Shown: positions 61,997 through 64,000 of the stretch, one piece after another
Layout of the letters: each line of letters opens with the position of its first letter
How positions within the stretch are numbered: position 1 is the first letter of the stretch
Origin: Vibrio tritonius
GTDB taxonomy: Bacteria; Pseudomonadota; Gammaproteobacteria; Enterobacterales; Vibrionaceae
Length of the DNA: 64,000 nucleotides
NCBI RefSeq assembly: GCF_001547935.1
Contig: NZ_AP014635.1
Span: 3,370,725 to 3,434,724 of the forward strand
Direction: 5' to 3'
Position numbers and translations under genes: made by a program
Notes under the pieces: model-generated
The model's database searches: none
Told to the model about the DNA's origin: nothing
What the model saw: only the letters and a program-made list of their open reading frames with translations

Positions 61997-63891
61997 TACG
62001 CAGCTTCCCCTTTCTTAAGCATACCGTTCTTTTTCAAGTGCACCAGCAAGATAGAGATCGCAGCTGGCGTAATTCCTGAAATACGTGATGCAACACCAAT
62101 ACTTTCAGGTTTGGCTTCATTGAGTTTCAACACGACTTCATTAGACAAACCTTTCACTTGTTTATAATCCAAATCAATCGGCAATTTCGTATTTTCGTGA
62201 CGCAACGACTTCTCGATTTCATCTTGCTGACGAGAAATATATCCTTCGTATTTCACTTGAATCTCAACCTGTTCTGATGCTTGTGCATCTTCCAACGCTG
62301 GGCCAAATGCATCGAGTGAAGTCAGCATGTCGTAGTTCATTTCTGGACGACGCAGCAAATCTTCTCCACTCGCTTCACGAGTAATCGGGGTTTTCAACAT
62401 TGAGTTTAAAGACTCAATGCCTTGAGTATTAGGATTAACCCAAATGGATTTCAAACGTTGACGCTCAAGCTCCATATTTTCCAATTTTTGGTTGAAACGA
62501 ACCCAACGTTCCTCACTGATCAAACCAAACTCATGAGCTTGAGCAGTCAAGCGAAGATCAGCATTATCCTCTCGAAGCAGTAAACGGTATTCCGCACGTG
62601 ATGTGAACATACGGTAAGGTTCTTTGGTGCCAAGAGTAGAAAGATCATCGATCAATACGCCCATGTAGGCTTGATCACGACGCGGGCTCCAGCCTTCTTT
62701 TTCTTGACTGAATAAACTTGCGTTTAGGCCGGCCATTAAGCCTTGAGCTGCCGCTTCTTCATAACCTGTTGTACCGTTAATCTGACCTGCGAAGAACAAA
62801 CCTTTCATATGCTTGGTTTCGTAAGTGTGTTTCAGATCGCGAGGATCAAAGAAATCATATTCAATCGCATAACCAGGACGAACGATATGAGCATTCTCAA
62901 AACCTTTCATTGAACGAACAATTTGCACTTGAACATCAAACGGTAAGCTGGTGGAGATACCATTTGGATACAATTCAGTCGTATTTAGACCTTCCGGCTC
63001 GATAAAGATTTGGTGGCTGTTCTTGTCAGCAAAACGCATTACTTTATCTTCGATAGATGGACAGTAACGCGGACCAATCCCTTCAATCACACCTGCGTAC
63101 ATAGGGCTACGATCAAGGTTAGCACGAATCACATCATGCGTTTTTTCATTGGTGTGAGTGATGAAACACGGAATTTGACGTGGATGATGTTCACGACGCC
63201 CCATGAAAGACATGACTGGCGCAGGATTGTCACCGTGCTGTTGTTCAAGCACAGAAAAATCGACACTATTGCCATCGATACGCGGAGGAGTACCCGTTTT
63301 TAGACGATCAACGCGGAAAGGTAATTCTCGTAAGCGACGAGCTAATGCGATCGATGGTGGATCACCAGCGCGACCACCGGCATAGTTTTCTAGGCCAATA
63401 TGGATCTTACCGCCGAGGAATGTACCTACGGTTAACACCACCGCTTTAGCGTGGAATTTAAGACCCATTGTTGTTACAACACCTTTGACTTGATCATTTT
63501 CAACAATCAGATCATCAGCAGGTTGCTGGAACAAAGTTAAATTAGGAGTATTTTCCAATGCATTGCGGACATACGCTTTATACAGAGCACGGTCTGCTTG
63601 TGCACGAGTAGCACGAACTGCTGGGCCTTTAGAAGCATTGAGTGTTCTAAACTGAATACCTGCATGATCAATGGCTTCAGCCATTAAACCACCCATAGCA
63701 TCAACCTCTTTAACTAAATGTCCTTTACCAATCCCACCAATGGCTGGATTGCATGACATTTGTCCTAAAGTATCAATATTGTGAGTAAGCAGAAGAGTTT
63801 TTTGGCCAGTACGAGCGGCGGCTAAAGCGGCTTCCGTTCCTGCATGACCGCCACCAACCACAATGACGTCAAATGTTTCGTGATAAAGCAT
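61996..63891 (-). CDS. mnmG: tRNA uridine-34 carboxymethylaminomethyl synthase subunit MnmG
   Basis: FAD enzyme that with MnmE modifies U34 of tRNAs; 631 residues (E. coli 629). The Rossmann motif reads [19 protein letters not shown], with [20 protein letters not shown] and [14 protein letters not shown] later and [19 protein letters not shown] in the tRNA-binding C-terminal part. ATG 63891 gives the standard MLYHETFD start with GAGG upstream; the frame opens 87 bases earlier but that leader is not family-like. The origin normally lies just upstream (to the right). Confidence 0.97.
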   Translation of the reverse strand: MLYHETFDVIVVGGGHAGTEAALAAARTGQKTLLLTHNIDTLGQMSCNPAIGGIGKGHLVKEVDAMGGLMAEAIDHAGIQFRTLNASKGPAVRATRAQADRALYKAYVRNALENTPNLTLFQQPADDLIVENDQVKGVVTTMGLKFHAKAVVLTVGTFLGGKIHIGLENYAGGRAGDPPSIALARRLRELPFRVDRLKTGTPPRIDGNSVDFSVLEQQHGDNPAPVMSFMGRREHHPRQIPCFITHTNEKTHDVIRANLDRSPMYAGVIEGIGPRYCPSIEDKVMRFADKNSHQIFIEPEGLNTTELYPNGISTSLPFDVQVQIVRSMKGFENAHIVRPGYAIEYDFFDPRDLKHTYETKHMKGLFFAGQINGTTGYEEAAAQGLMAGLNASLFSQEKEGWSPRRDQAYMGVLIDDLSTLGTKEPYRMFTSRAEYRLLLREDNADLRLTAQAHEFGLISEERWVRFNQKLENMELERQRLKSIWVNPNTQGIESLNSMLKTPITREASGEDLLRRPEMNYDMLTSLDAFGPALEDAQASEQVEIQVKYEGYISRQQDEIEKSLRHENTKLPIDLDYKQVKGLSNEVVLKLNEAKPESIGVASRISGITPAAISILLVHLKKNGMLKKGEAA

Positions 63892-64000
63892 GAACGACCT
63901 CAGGTAATCTGTTAAAGCTAAGGAAAATTGGGACGCGTATTCTACCTTCTTTCTGCTGGCTATTAAATCGCTTTTCACATTTTTTCGTGGATCAAAAAAG

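Overview
The window looks like the origin-proximal part of the main chromosome of a gammaproteobacterium of the family Vibrionaceae, most likely a Vibrio. The evidence is the order mnmG-rsmG-parA-parB-atpIBEFHAGDC-glmU at the right end, a Vibrio-style betIBA plus choline ABC operon, a uspB/ftnA/uspA cluster, tandem rRNA operons, and perfect parS-type 16-mers inside the thiamine genes. Gene order also keeps blocks known from E. coli: gntU-gntK-gntR, yhiN-uspB-uspA-rsmJ, and yigZ-trkH-hemG next to an rRNA operon.

Layout. 1-0.8 kb: end of a sugar ABC permease (YjfF type). 0.85-4.4 kb: ybaN and a gluconate locus (gntK and gntU divergent around a perfect 26-bp palindrome, then gntR). 4.5-9.6 kb: yhiN, uspB, ftnA, uspA, an EamA-type transporter, a small Cys/Lys-rich protein and rsmJ. 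9.8-14.9 kb: asnC, a small H-NS-like protein without a DNA-binding domain, an MFS exporter divergent from a LysR regulator with an inverted repeat between them, and an aminopeptidase P. 15.1-22.0 kb: betI-betB-betA-choX-choW-choV, which makes glycine betaine from imported choline. 22.3-28.8 kb: thiC-thiE-thiF-thiS-thiG-thiH on the minus strand behind a TPP riboswitch. 28.9-29.3 kb: crcB. 29.3-32.0 kb: decayed tRNA-Trp/terminator tandem units interrupted by an IS3-type element, ending in an intact tRNA-Trp. 32.0-44.6 kb: two complete minus-strand rRNA operons in direct repeat with different spacer tRNAs (Ala-Ile and Ala-Val-Lys-Glu), separated by an IS630 remnant. 44.7-50.9 kb: hemG, trkH, yigZ, fadBA. 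51-64 kb: glmU, the complete F-type ATP synthase operon, parBA, rsmG, mnmG.

How parts work together. ParA/ParB at 59.7-61.3 kb probably act on parS sites at 22.3 and 26.1 kb (and perhaps a degenerate one at 11.8 kb). The two perfect sites lie inside coding sequence and force the same VSRET pentapeptide into ThiH and ThiE. The rRNA, ATP synthase and origin-partition genes are all transcribed on the minus strand, consistent with leading-strand placement if oriC lies just beyond the right edge.

I saw no clear new defence system, prophage, integron or CRISPR array. The most unusual signals are the parS sites in coding sequence, a probable decayed ThiD domain on ThiE with an in-frame 9-bp repeat, paired compensatory differences between the two 16S genes, exchanged hairpins in the rRNA leaders and spacer, the decayed tRNA array, and the H-NS-like miniprotein.
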